Below, in pieces: positions 1 through 5,065 of a stretch of 5,169 bases of DNA. A program made the position numbers and the translations under genes. The stretch lies in contig DNSZ01000173.1 in assembly GCA_003500165.1 (NCBI GenBank), forward strand, positions 1 to 5,169. Direction: 5' to 3'. The notes below the pieces were generated by a model that saw only the letters and a program-made list of their open reading frames with translations, was not told the DNA's origin and ran no database searches. This DNA comes from Paracoccaceae bacterium. Its GTDB lineage: Bacteria; Pseudomonadota; Alphaproteobacteria; Rhodobacterales; Rhodobacteraceae. The stretch's first letter is position 1; every line of letters begins with the position of its first letter.

Positions 1-921
1 GATGTTGGGCGCGAAATCGGCCTGGATTTCCAGGAAATCCTGCTCGTCCGCGACCTTCAGGATCAGCTCCTTCATGTCGTAGGGCAGGTTGGGATGATCG
101 GGGATCAGCGTGTCGAGCGCCGGTTCGACCCGGTCGGGCGAATCGTAGAACGGCCGCTCGGGCACGCCGTCGCGGTTCGAGGCCGGCAGGAAATCGATCA
201 GCCGCCGGGTCTCGGCCAGCGCCTCCATGTCGTTGTCGAAGGCGGCATCGGCGACCGAGGATTTCGAGGTATGGGTCTTGGCGCCGCCCAGTTCCTCGGC
301 GGTGACGATCTCGTTCGTCACGGTCTTCACCACATCGGGGCCGGTCACGAACATGTAGGAGGATTCGCGCACCATGTAGATGAAATCGGTCATCGCCGGC
401 GAATAGACCGCACCGCCGGCGCAGGGCCCCATGATCAGGCTGATCTGCGGCACCACGCCCGAGGCGAGGATGTTGCGCTGGAACACCTCGGCATAGCCGG
501 CAAGGCTGTTGACGCCTTCCTGGATGCGAGCGCCGCCCGAATCGTTGATCCCGATCACCGGGGCGCCGTTCTGCATCGCCATGTCCATGATCTTGCATAT
601 CTTGGCGGCATGGGTTTCCGACAGCGACCCGCCGAAGACGGTGAAATCCTGGCTGAACACATAGACCATGCGGCCGTTGATCGTGCCCCAGCCGGTGACC
701 ACGCCGTCGCCCCAGGGTCGGCTCTTTTCCATGCCGAAATCGGTGCAGCGATGGGCGACAAACATGTCGAACTCTTCGAAGGAGTCCGGGTCGAGCAGCA
801 CCTCGACGCGTTCCCGCGCCGTGAGCTTGCCCTTGCCGTGCTGGGCGTCGATCCGGCGCTGGCCGCCGCCAAGCCGGGCCGCCGCGCGGCGCTCTTCGAG
901 TTCGTGCAGGATGTCCTTCAT
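1..921 (-). CDS. pccB: Propionyl-CoA carboxylase beta chain (carboxyltransferase), 5' part
   Basis: This is the N-terminal 307 residues of a biotin-dependent acyl-CoA carboxylase beta subunit. The enzyme transfers the carboxyl group from carboxybiotin to propionyl-CoA, giving methylmalonyl-CoA in the cytoplasm. The protein starts MKDILHELEERRAAARLGGG and has the family blocks KGKLTARERVEVLLD (residues 30-44), WGDGVVTGWGTINGR (70-84), the oxyanion-type glycine motif GGARIQEG (129-136) and GPCAGGAVYSPAMTDF (165-180). SYMFVTGPDVVKTVTNE (188-204) is typical of PccB rather than acetyl-CoA carboxylase. Family members have about 510 residues, so roughly 200 C-terminal residues lie beyond the left edge, including the position that sets propionyl versus acetyl preference. 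The ATG at 921-919 is preceded by a good Shine-Dalgarno sequence. The frame is open throughout with no defects. Methylcrotonyl-CoA carboxylase beta is a less likely alternative. Confidence 0.95.
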   Translation of the reverse strand, partial: MKDILHELEERRAAARLGGGQRRIDAQHGKGKLTARERVEVLLDPDSFEEFDMFVAHRCTDFGMEKSRPWGDGVVTGWGTINGRMVYVFSQDFTVFGGSLSETHAAKICKIMDMAMQNGAPVIGINDSGGARIQEGVNSLAGYAEVFQRNILASGVVPQISLIMGPCAGGAVYSPAMTDFIYMVRESSYMFVTGPDVVKTVTNEIVTAEELGGAKTHTSKSSVADAAFDNDMEALAETRRLIDFLPASNRDGVPERPFYDSPDRVEPALDTLIPDHPNLPYDMKELILKVADEQDFLEIQADFAPNI

Positions 922-927
922 GCCGCG

Positions 928-935
928 CCCCTTCT
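928..935 (-). promoter_or_regulatory. Ribosome binding site of pccB
   Basis: On the minus strand AGAAGGGG ends 6 nt before the ATG at 921. It is a clear Shine-Dalgarno match and supports this start over any upstream codon. Confidence 0.7.
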
Positions 936-949
936 GTCCGGTTTCAACG

Positions 950-978
950 GTGATAGCGGGCGGGCGGCGGACGGAAAA
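950..978 (-). promoter_or_regulatory. Weak candidate promoter for pccB
   Basis: In the 128-nt gap before pccB the minus strand has TTTTCC, a 17-nt spacer, then TATCAC. This is a poor but correctly spaced sigma70-like pair that would start transcription about 20 nt upstream of the pccB ATG. The long gap after moeB and the strong ribosome binding site make a separate promoter plausible. The match is weak and could be chance. Confidence 0.2.
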
Positions 979-1016
979 GTCCCAAAGCCCGCCAGATGCC
1001 AAAGCGCCATGCACGC

Positions 1017-1040
1017 GCCCCGTTGCGCCAACGCCGGGGC
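1017..1040 (-). terminator. Hairpin after moeB, possible weak terminator
   Basis: About 10 nt past the moeB stop lies an inverted repeat with stem CGTTG/CAACG around a 3-nt loop, extended by GCCC/GGGC across a small bulge. No T-run follows it on the minus strand, so it is not a standard intrinsic terminator. It may slow transcription or be a processing site between moeB and pccB. Confidence 0.25.
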
Positions 1041-1049
1041 CCGTGACCG

Positions 1050-2135
1050 CTATCCGCCGCCCTGCCCCGCCACGGCATCCGGGCTGGCGCCCCGACCCTG
1101 CCCGGCGCCGCAGACCGGGCAACCCGGGCGCGGGCGCGTCGCCACCATCCGGGTTTCGCCCCACAGCCCATCATAAAGCTGCAAGCGGCCGCGCAAGCCC
1201 GCACCGGCCCCCGCGATCAGCTTGACCGCCTCGAGCGCCATCATCGACCCGATCACCCCGGGCAGGGCGCCGACCACACCGGCCTCGGCGCAGCTGGGCG
1301 CCAGCCCCGGCGCCGGTGCCTCGGGAAAGACGCAGGCATAGCATGGCCCGCCGCGGGCCGGGTCGTAGAGCGAAAGCTGGCCCTCCCACTGCGCGATGGC
1401 GCCCGAGATCAGCGGAATGCCGGCCGCCACCGTCGCGGCATTGACCAGCGTGCGGGTCTCGAAGCTGTCCGAGCCGTCGAGCACAAGGTCGTAATCGGCG
1501 AACAGATCGGCCGCGATCGCGTCGGTCAGCCGCCGGTTGTACGGCCGCACCGCGACATGCGGGTTGAGCGCGGCGAGCGTGGCCCGTGCGCTGAAGACCT
1601 TGGCGGTGCCCTGGCGGGCATCGGTGTGGATCACCTGCCGCTGCAGGTTCGACACCGACACGGTGTCGTCGTCGATCACCCCCAGCGTGCCGACCCCCGC
1701 CGCCCCAAGATACAAGAGCGCCGGCGCGCCGAGCCCGCCGGCACCGACGACCAGCACCCGGGCCTGCTTCAGCCGGCGTTGCCCGGGCCCGCCGATCTCG
1801 CGCAGGACGATATGGCGCGCATAGCGGTCAAGCTCGCTGTCCGACAGGACACCCGGTTGGGGCGGCATCCCCCCCGCCGGGGCCACGCGACGACGCAGCA
1901 GGCGCAGGCCCCAGACATAGGCGATCGCGACCCCGGCCGCGCCAAGCAGGATTGCCCAGGCCCGCGCCGACCCGCCGGTCGCCGCGCGCAGCGGATTTTC
2001 GGGCGGCAGGGCCAGCTGGACGAACAGGACCGCGGCAAGAAGCATGACGAGCACCGCCACCCTTGCGGCCACCGACGCGCCGAGCGCCCGGCCGACAAAC
2101 CACAGCCCGGCTGCGACCAGCAGCACCCACAGCAT
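1050..2135 (-). CDS. moeB: MoeB/ThiF-family adenylyltransferase with N-terminal membrane segments
   Basis: This 361-residue E1-like enzyme most likely adenylates the C-terminal glycine of the MoaD (or ThiS) sulfur carrier for molybdopterin synthesis. Residues 1 to about 80 are hydrophobic, with probable membrane helices near 2-18, 25-43 and 59-77, then an RRR positive patch at 81-83. The catalytic domain follows. It has RYARHIVLREIGGPGQ (104-119), the ATP-binding loop GAGGLG (131-136), SNLQRQ (162-167), Lys179 in TAKV, and DGSDSFETR (220-228) with the Mg/ATP aspartate at 223. The zinc cysteines are in CYAC (265-268) and CPVC (339-342), and the conserved Cys282 is in SCAEAGV. E. coli MoeB is about 250 residues, so the extra length is the N-terminal anchor. 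There is no rhodanese domain. The ATG at 2135-2133 overlaps the dut TGA by one base, indicating translational coupling. ThiF or a general HesA-type enzyme is the alternative; the fold is certain, the exact partner is not. Confidence 0.9.
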   Translation of the reverse strand: MLWVLLVAAGLWFVGRALGASVAARVAVLVMLLAAVLFVQLALPPENPLRAATGGSARAWAILLGAAGVAIAYVWGLRLLRRRVAPAGGMPPQPGVLSDSELDRYARHIVLREIGGPGQRRLKQARVLVVGAGGLGAPALLYLGAAGVGTLGVIDDDTVSVSNLQRQVIHTDARQGTAKVFSARATLAALNPHVAVRPYNRRLTDAIAADLFADYDLVLDGSDSFETRTLVNAATVAAGIPLISGAIAQWEGQLSLYDPARGGPCYACVFPEAPAPGLAPSCAEAGVVGALPGVIGSMMALEAVKLIAGAGAGLRGRLQLYDGLWGETRMVATRPRPGCPVCGAGQGRGASPDAVAGQGGG

Positions 2136-2602
2136 CAGTGCCGCCCCGTGGAGCCGAAACCGCCCTCGCCACGGGCCGATGGGGAAAGCGCCTCGACAAG
2201 GGTGAAACGGACCTGCACCACCGGGGCGACGATCATCTGCGCGATGCGCATCCCATGCGCGATGGTGAAGGGGGCGTCGCCGAAATTGACCAGCAACACC
2301 CCGAGCGGCCCGCGATAATCCGAATCGATGGTGCCCGGCGTGTTCGGCAGGGTGATGCCATGGTCGCGCGCCAGGCCCGAGCGCGGCCGGATCTGCATTT
2401 CGAACCCGGCAGGAATCTCGACGCGGAAACCGGTCGGCACGATCTCGCGTGCCATCGGCGCCAGCACCAGACCCTGGTCCCGGGCATCTGGCGGGAAATT
2501 TGCCCGGATATCCGCACCCGCCGCGCCGGCCGTGGCATAGGCCGGCAAAGCGATCGCGTGATCCGCCCAGGCTTCGCGCAGCAGTTTCAGGACCGGTCGC
2601 AA
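2135..2602 (-). CDS. dut: dUTP diphosphatase (dUTPase), probable TTG start
   Basis: This trimeric-type dUTPase hydrolyses dUTP to dUMP and pyrophosphate, keeping uracil out of DNA and supplying dTMP synthesis. All five family motifs are present (numbering from the TTG). Motif I is AGAAGADIRA (25-34), motif II is RPRSGLA (72-78), and motif III is NTPGTIDSDYRG (87-98) with catalytic Asp93. Motif IV includes HGMRIAQMIVAPV (116-128), and motif V is RGEGGFGSTG (144-153). From TTG at 2602 the product is 155 residues, the usual family length, and GGGA lies 5 nt upstream. In-frame ATGs at 2668 and 2704 would add 22 or 34 unconserved residues and would overlap coaBC. No ATG lies between 2668 and the conserved core. 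dut follows coaBC by 49 nt and overlaps moeB by one base. The function is sure; the start is inferred. Confidence 0.95.
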   Translation of the reverse strand: MRPVLKLLREAWADHAIALPAYATAGAAGADIRANFPPDARDQGLVLAPMAREIVPTGFRVEIPAGFEMQIRPRSGLARDHGITLPNTPGTIDSDYRGPLGVLLVNFGDAPFTIAHGMRIAQMIVAPVVQVRFTLVEALSPSARGEGGFGSTGRH

Positions 2603-2607
2603 CGCCG

Positions 2608-2614
2608 TCCCTTT
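2608..2614 (-). promoter_or_regulatory. Ribosome binding site supporting the dut TTG start
   Basis: On the minus strand AAAGGGA sits 5 nt before the TTG at 2602. It is the only Shine-Dalgarno-like element near the conserved start of dUTPase, so it favours the TTG start over the two overlapping upstream ATGs. Confidence 0.5.
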
Positions 2615-2651
2615 CGCCTTGGCCCAAATATCCCCGCCGGAGGCATGAAAT

Positions 2652-3854
2652 CTATGCTCCCAGCGCATCCGCGATGCGCCGCGCCAGACGCCGTGCCACC
2701 GCATCCTTGGTCATCCGCGGCCAGGCCTCGGCGCCCGATTCGGTGATCAGGGTCACGGCATTCTCCGCCCCGCCCATGATCCCGGTTTCCGGACTGACAT
2801 CGTTGGCGAGCATCCAGTCGCAGCCCTTGCGCGCGCGCTTTGCGGTGGCCTGGGCGATCACGTCGTCGGTCTCGGCGGCGAAACCGATCACCAGCGCCGG
2901 CCGACGATCCCGCGCCATTTGCGCGACCGTGGCCAGAATGTCGGGGTTCTCGGCCAGTTCCCAAACCGGCGGGGCGCCATCCGCCGTCTTCTTCGTCTTC
3001 GCGGCGCCGGCATTCGTCACATGCCAGTCGGCCACCGCCGCAGCGAACACCGCGGCATCGGCCGGCAGCGCGGCTTCCACCGCGGCCAGCATCGCGCGCG
3101 CCGTTTCCACCCGAGTGACGGCAACGCCCTGGGGCGCGGGCACCCTGGCCGGACCGGTGACGAAGCTGACCCTGGCGCCAAGCCCCGCAAGCGCCCCGGC
3201 AATCGCACTGCCCTGCGCGCCCGAGGACCGGTTGGCGATATAGCGCACCGGGTCGATCGGCTCATGCGTTGGGCCCGAGGTGACGACGATATGGCGGCCT
3301 TGCAACGGGCCGGTCCCAAGCGCCGCTTCGATCGCCGTCGCGATATCGGCCGGCTCGGCCATCCGGCCCGGGCCGAACTCGCCGCAGGCCATGGCGCCGG
3401 TCCCCGGGCCCACCATCCGCACGCCATCGGCCAGCAGGGTCGCCAGGTTGCGCCGGGTCGCCGGGTGCTGCCACATCCGCACATTCATCGCCGGCGCGAT
3501 CAGCACGGGCTTGTCGGTGGCCAGCAGCAGCGTCGAAGCCAGATCGTCGGCATGGCCGGCGGCCATCTTCGCCATCAGATCGGCGGTGGCGGGCGCGACG
3601 ACCACCAGATCGGCGGCGCGGCTGAGTTCGATGTGACCCATCTCGGCCTCGTCGGTCAGATCGAACAGATCGCGATAGACCTTGCGCCCGGCCAGGGCCG
3701 CGACCGATAGCGGGGTGACGAATTGCGCGCCCGCGCGGGTCACAACGGGGGTCACCTTGGCCCCGGCCTCGGTCAATCGCCGGATCAGATCGAGGCTCTT
3801 ATAGGCCGCGATCCCGCCCGCGATGATCAACAGAATGCGTTTTCCGGCCAGCAT
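2652..3854 (-). CDS. coaBC: Bifunctional phosphopantothenoylcysteine decarboxylase / phosphopantothenate-cysteine ligase
   Basis: This 400-residue cytoplasmic enzyme (Dfp) joins 4'-phosphopantothenate to cysteine (CoaB domain, using CTP in bacteria) and then decarboxylates the product (CoaC domain, FMN) to 4'-phosphopantetheine for CoenzymeA synthesis. The CoaC half, residues 1 to about 185, has GGIAAYK (13-19), the active-site His74 in MGHIELS, the PAMN loop (121-124) and Cys157 in ACGEFGPGRM. The CoaB half has SGPTHEPIDPVRYIANRSSG (193-212) with the key Asn208, AAAVADW (271-277), KTKK (286-289), NPDIL (303-307), GFAAET (324-329) and NDVS (351-354). Length and motifs are complete and there are no defects. 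The ATG at 3854 is preceded by a perfect AGGAGG. It is the first gene of the run coaBC-dut-moeB, and coaBC-dut adjacency also occurs in E. coli. Confidence 0.97.
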   Translation of the reverse strand: MLAGKRILLIIAGGIAAYKSLDLIRRLTEAGAKVTPVVTRAGAQFVTPLSVAALAGRKVYRDLFDLTDEAEMGHIELSRAADLVVVAPATADLMAKMAAGHADDLASTLLLATDKPVLIAPAMNVRMWQHPATRRNLATLLADGVRMVGPGTGAMACGEFGPGRMAEPADIATAIEAALGTGPLQGRHIVVTSGPTHEPIDPVRYIANRSSGAQGSAIAGALAGLGARVSFVTGPARVPAPQGVAVTRVETARAMLAAVEAALPADAAVFAAAVADWHVTNAGAAKTKKTADGAPPVWELAENPDILATVAQMARDRRPALVIGFAAETDDVIAQATAKRARKGCDWMLANDVSPETGIMGGAENAVTLITESGAEAWPRMTKDAVARRLARRIADALGA

Positions 3855-3859
3855 GGCGC

Positions 3860-3865
3860 CCTCCT
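3860..3865 (-). promoter_or_regulatory. Ribosome binding site of coaBC
   Basis: A perfect AGGAGG on the minus strand lies 5 nt upstream of the coaBC ATG. It fixes the start codon. Confidence 0.85.
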
Positions 3866-3872
3866 ATCGGGG

Positions 3873-3901
3873 TGCCTACGCCGCGCGCTCCGTGCCTGCA
3901 A
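3873..3901 (-). promoter_or_regulatory. Weak candidate promoter for the coaBC operon
   Basis: The minus strand reads TTGCAG, 17 nt, TAGGCA, placing a possible transcription start close to the coaBC ribosome binding site. The matches are partial and the region is very GC-rich, so this is only a candidate. The twin palindromes lie just upstream of it. Confidence 0.2.
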
Positions 3902-3924
3902 GCGCGCACCCCTGGCCGGCGCGC

Positions 3925-3946
3925 CAGAGTTTTCTAGAAAACTCTG
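3925..3946. repeat. Perfect 22-bp palindrome 1 with CTAG centre
   Basis: The left arm CAGAGTTTT and right arm AAAACTCTG flank a central CTAG, giving perfect symmetry over 22 bp. As RNA it would form a 9-bp stem with a CUAG tetraloop; as DNA it is a symmetric site suited to a dimeric binding protein. On the plus strand it is followed by GTCTTTT, a weak T-run, so it could act as a poor rightward terminator. It lies 70 bp upstream of the coaBC start and shares the core TTTTCTAGAAAA with the second palindrome. Confidence 0.9.
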
Positions 3947-3952
3947 TCTTTT

Positions 3953-3974
3953 CAGGATTTTCTAGAAAATCCTG
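3953..3974. repeat. Perfect 22-bp palindrome 2 with CTAG centre
   Basis: Arms CAGGATTTT and AAAATCCTG flank CTAG. This is a second perfect palindrome whose centre is 28 bp from that of the first. The two differ only at arm positions 4 and 5 (AG versus GA), with matching changes in the opposite arm, so each stays perfectly symmetric. That pattern suggests selection on the pairing or symmetry. No T-run follows on either strand, so it is not a standard terminator. Confidence 0.9.
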
Positions 3975-3999
3975 CCTGCGTCGGCCCCGATTGCGTCGC

Positions 4000-4028
4000 T
4001 TGACGGAAGCGTCTGGTACAGGTAGCCG
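4000..4028 (+). promoter_or_regulatory. Candidate -35 element upstream of the small ORF
   Basis: CTTGACG at 3999-4005 is a good -35 hexamer, but the element 17 nt downstream, TAGCCG, is a poor -10. It is also inside a small repeat, CGTC-GCTT-GACG-GAAG-CGTC (3994-4013), where the central GACG could pair with either flanking CGTC. If real, it would drive the plus-strand small ORF at 4064. Confidence 0.2.
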
Positions 4029-4063
4029 GCCCGGCAGGGATAACTTCGCCGAGGACGCACACG

Positions 4064-4180
4064 ATGGCGGATAGGAAGATTGTTGGCGGATCGTTCGGGA
4101 TCGGTGGCCGCGTGATAGTGATAGTGAAGCGCGACCAGTTCTTGGCAAAGGCAAAACACGGCGAGATCGTTTCAACCTAA
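4064..4180 (+). CDS. Possible 38-residue small protein or truncated gene start
   Basis: ATG at 4064 is preceded by GAGGA with an 8-nt spacer and opens a 38-codon frame ending in TAA at 4178-4180. The product begins MADRKIVGGSFGIGGRV and continues with the alternating stretch VIVIVK, encoded by a GTGATA tandem repeat (4112-4123), then a basic segment KRDQFLAKAK. I do not recognise it. Its codons are less GC-rich than those of the housekeeping genes. The stop coincides with the CTAA that borders the insertion sequence. It may be a genuine small gene that ended there before insertion, the stub of a longer gene cut by the element, or a chance frame. Confidence 0.35.
   Translation: MADRKIVGGSFGIGGRVIVIVKRDQFLAKAKHGEIVST
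4177..4180. other. Likely IS5-type target site (CTAA)
   Basis: CTAA fits the YTAR target that IS5 duplicates on insertion and lies directly before the inferred left end of the element. The matching copy would be past the right edge of the window, so duplication cannot be confirmed. Confidence 0.4.
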
Positions 4181-4238
4181 GAAACGTCTGAAGAACCTGG
4201 CGTTCTGGGTGGGTTGGGATAGACTGGTCCGGAGGATG

Positions 4239-4244
4239 AAGGAG
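4239..4244 (+). promoter_or_regulatory. Ribosome binding site of the transposase
   Basis: AAGGAG lies 8 nt before the GTG at 4253. It supports a GTG start giving MPKQPALPRL, the usual N-terminus of this transposase group. Confidence 0.6.
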
Positions 4245-4695
4245 CCCCGCCGGTGCCGAAACAGCCTGCCCTGCCGCGCCTGAGCCACACGATGAAGAAG
4301 AAGGTGACGCGGCGGGAGGCGTTCCTTTCCGAGATGGAGGCGGTGGTGCCGTGGACGCGCCTTCTGGCGCTGATCGAACCGCATTATCCGAAGGCCGGGC
4401 CGCAGGGCGGGCGCCCGCCGATGCCGCTGGAAGTGATGCTGCGGGTCCATTTCCTTCAGCAGTGGTATGCGCTCAGCGATCCGATGGCGGAGGAGAGCCT
4501 CCATGACAGCGAGGCGATGCGGCATTTCGCGGGCATCGAGCCTGGTGATGACCGCATCCCGGATGAGACGACCATCCTCAACTTCCGCCACCTTCTGGAG
4601 CGACATGGGCTGACGGAGGCGCTCTTCGCCGCGGTGAATACGCATCTCGCCGACAAGGGGATCGCGCTGCGCTCGGGCACGCCGGTCGATGGTGA

Positions 4696-4728
4696 GGGGG
4701 CGAGCGCCATGGGTTCGAGCGAGCCCCC
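4696..4728. repeat. Inverted repeat in transposase insertion 1
   Basis: GGGGGC (4696-4701) and GCCCCC (4723-4728) can pair across a 21-nt loop. Both arms lie in the roughly 36 extra nt after the VD of the transposase. Confidence 0.5.
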
Positions 4729-4757
4729 GAACAGCATCGATGCGCCATTCTGCGCTA

Positions 4758-4780
4758 CGATTGATCCACTGGATCAATCG
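4758..4780. repeat. 10-bp hairpin in transposase insertion 2
   Basis: Arms CGATTGATCC and GGATCAATCG surround a 3-nt loop ACT, a perfect 10-bp stem. It is inside the extra 44 nt that also carry the TGA at 4790. The core TTGATCC-ACT-GGATCAA is symmetric enough to be a dispersed repeat or a site for a dimeric protein. Confidence 0.85.
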
Positions 4781-4907
4781 CTTGACGCTTGAATTCGACG
4801 AAGAACAAGGCCAGGGCCCGCGATCCCGAGATGTCGTCCACCAGGAAGGGCAACGACTGGTACTTCGGCATGAAGGCGCATGTCGGCGTGGATGCCAGCA
4901 GCGGTGT

Positions 4908-4933
4908 CACGCCGAAGGCGTGCCCCTGGCACG
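4908..4933. repeat. Two overlapping 6-bp hairpins in transposase insertion 3
   Basis: CACGCC/GGCGTG (4908-4922) with loop GAA overlaps CGTGCC/GGCACG (4919-4933) with loop CCT. The two stems are mutually exclusive. They cover most of the 27-nt in-frame insertion between VT and HSL. Confidence 0.7.
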
Positions 4934-5030
4934 ACGTGCACAGCCTGCAGACCACCACGGCCAAGACCCACGACGCCCGGGTGTGGGACGACCTCCTGCA
5001 CGGCGCGGAGACGTCGGTCTGGGCGGAGTT

Positions 5031-5065
5031 GCCATTGGCGCGCCATTGGTCCGAGCGACAATGGC
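5031..5065. repeat. Direct and inverted copies of GCCATTG in transposase insertion 4
   Basis: GCCATTGG occurs twice (5031-5038 and 5042-5049), and its inverted form CAATGGC lies at 5059-5065, giving a 7-bp stem with a 10-nt loop. The palindrome GGCGCGCC sits between the direct copies. This covers the extra nucleotides near the second catalytic Asp. Confidence 0.7.

Noticed and set aside
94..1176. Long plus-strand open frame opposite pccB
   Set aside because: It lies antisense to a clear PccB reading frame, and its His/Arg/Gly-rich product is typical of GC-rich shadow frames. No family motif was seen.
2136..2627. Upstream extension of the moeB frame through dut
   Set aside because: The added residues are dUTPase codons read in the wrong frame. 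ATG 2135, overlapping the dut stop, is the natural start.
1557..3710. Plus-strand open frames opposite moeB, dut and coaBC (such as 1557-2318, 2449-3243 and 2919-3710)
   Set aside because: They are complementary to well-recognised genes and lack ribosome binding sites or recognisable domains.
3876..4175. Minus-strand 99-codon frame between coaBC and the IS
   Set aside because: It runs through both palindromes, is rich in Arg and Ser, and shows no ribosome binding site or family similarity, including to UbiB.
4172..4777. Minus-strand open frame opposite the transposase
   Set aside because: It is a shadow of the IS5 transposase; its product is Arg/His-rich with no known domain.
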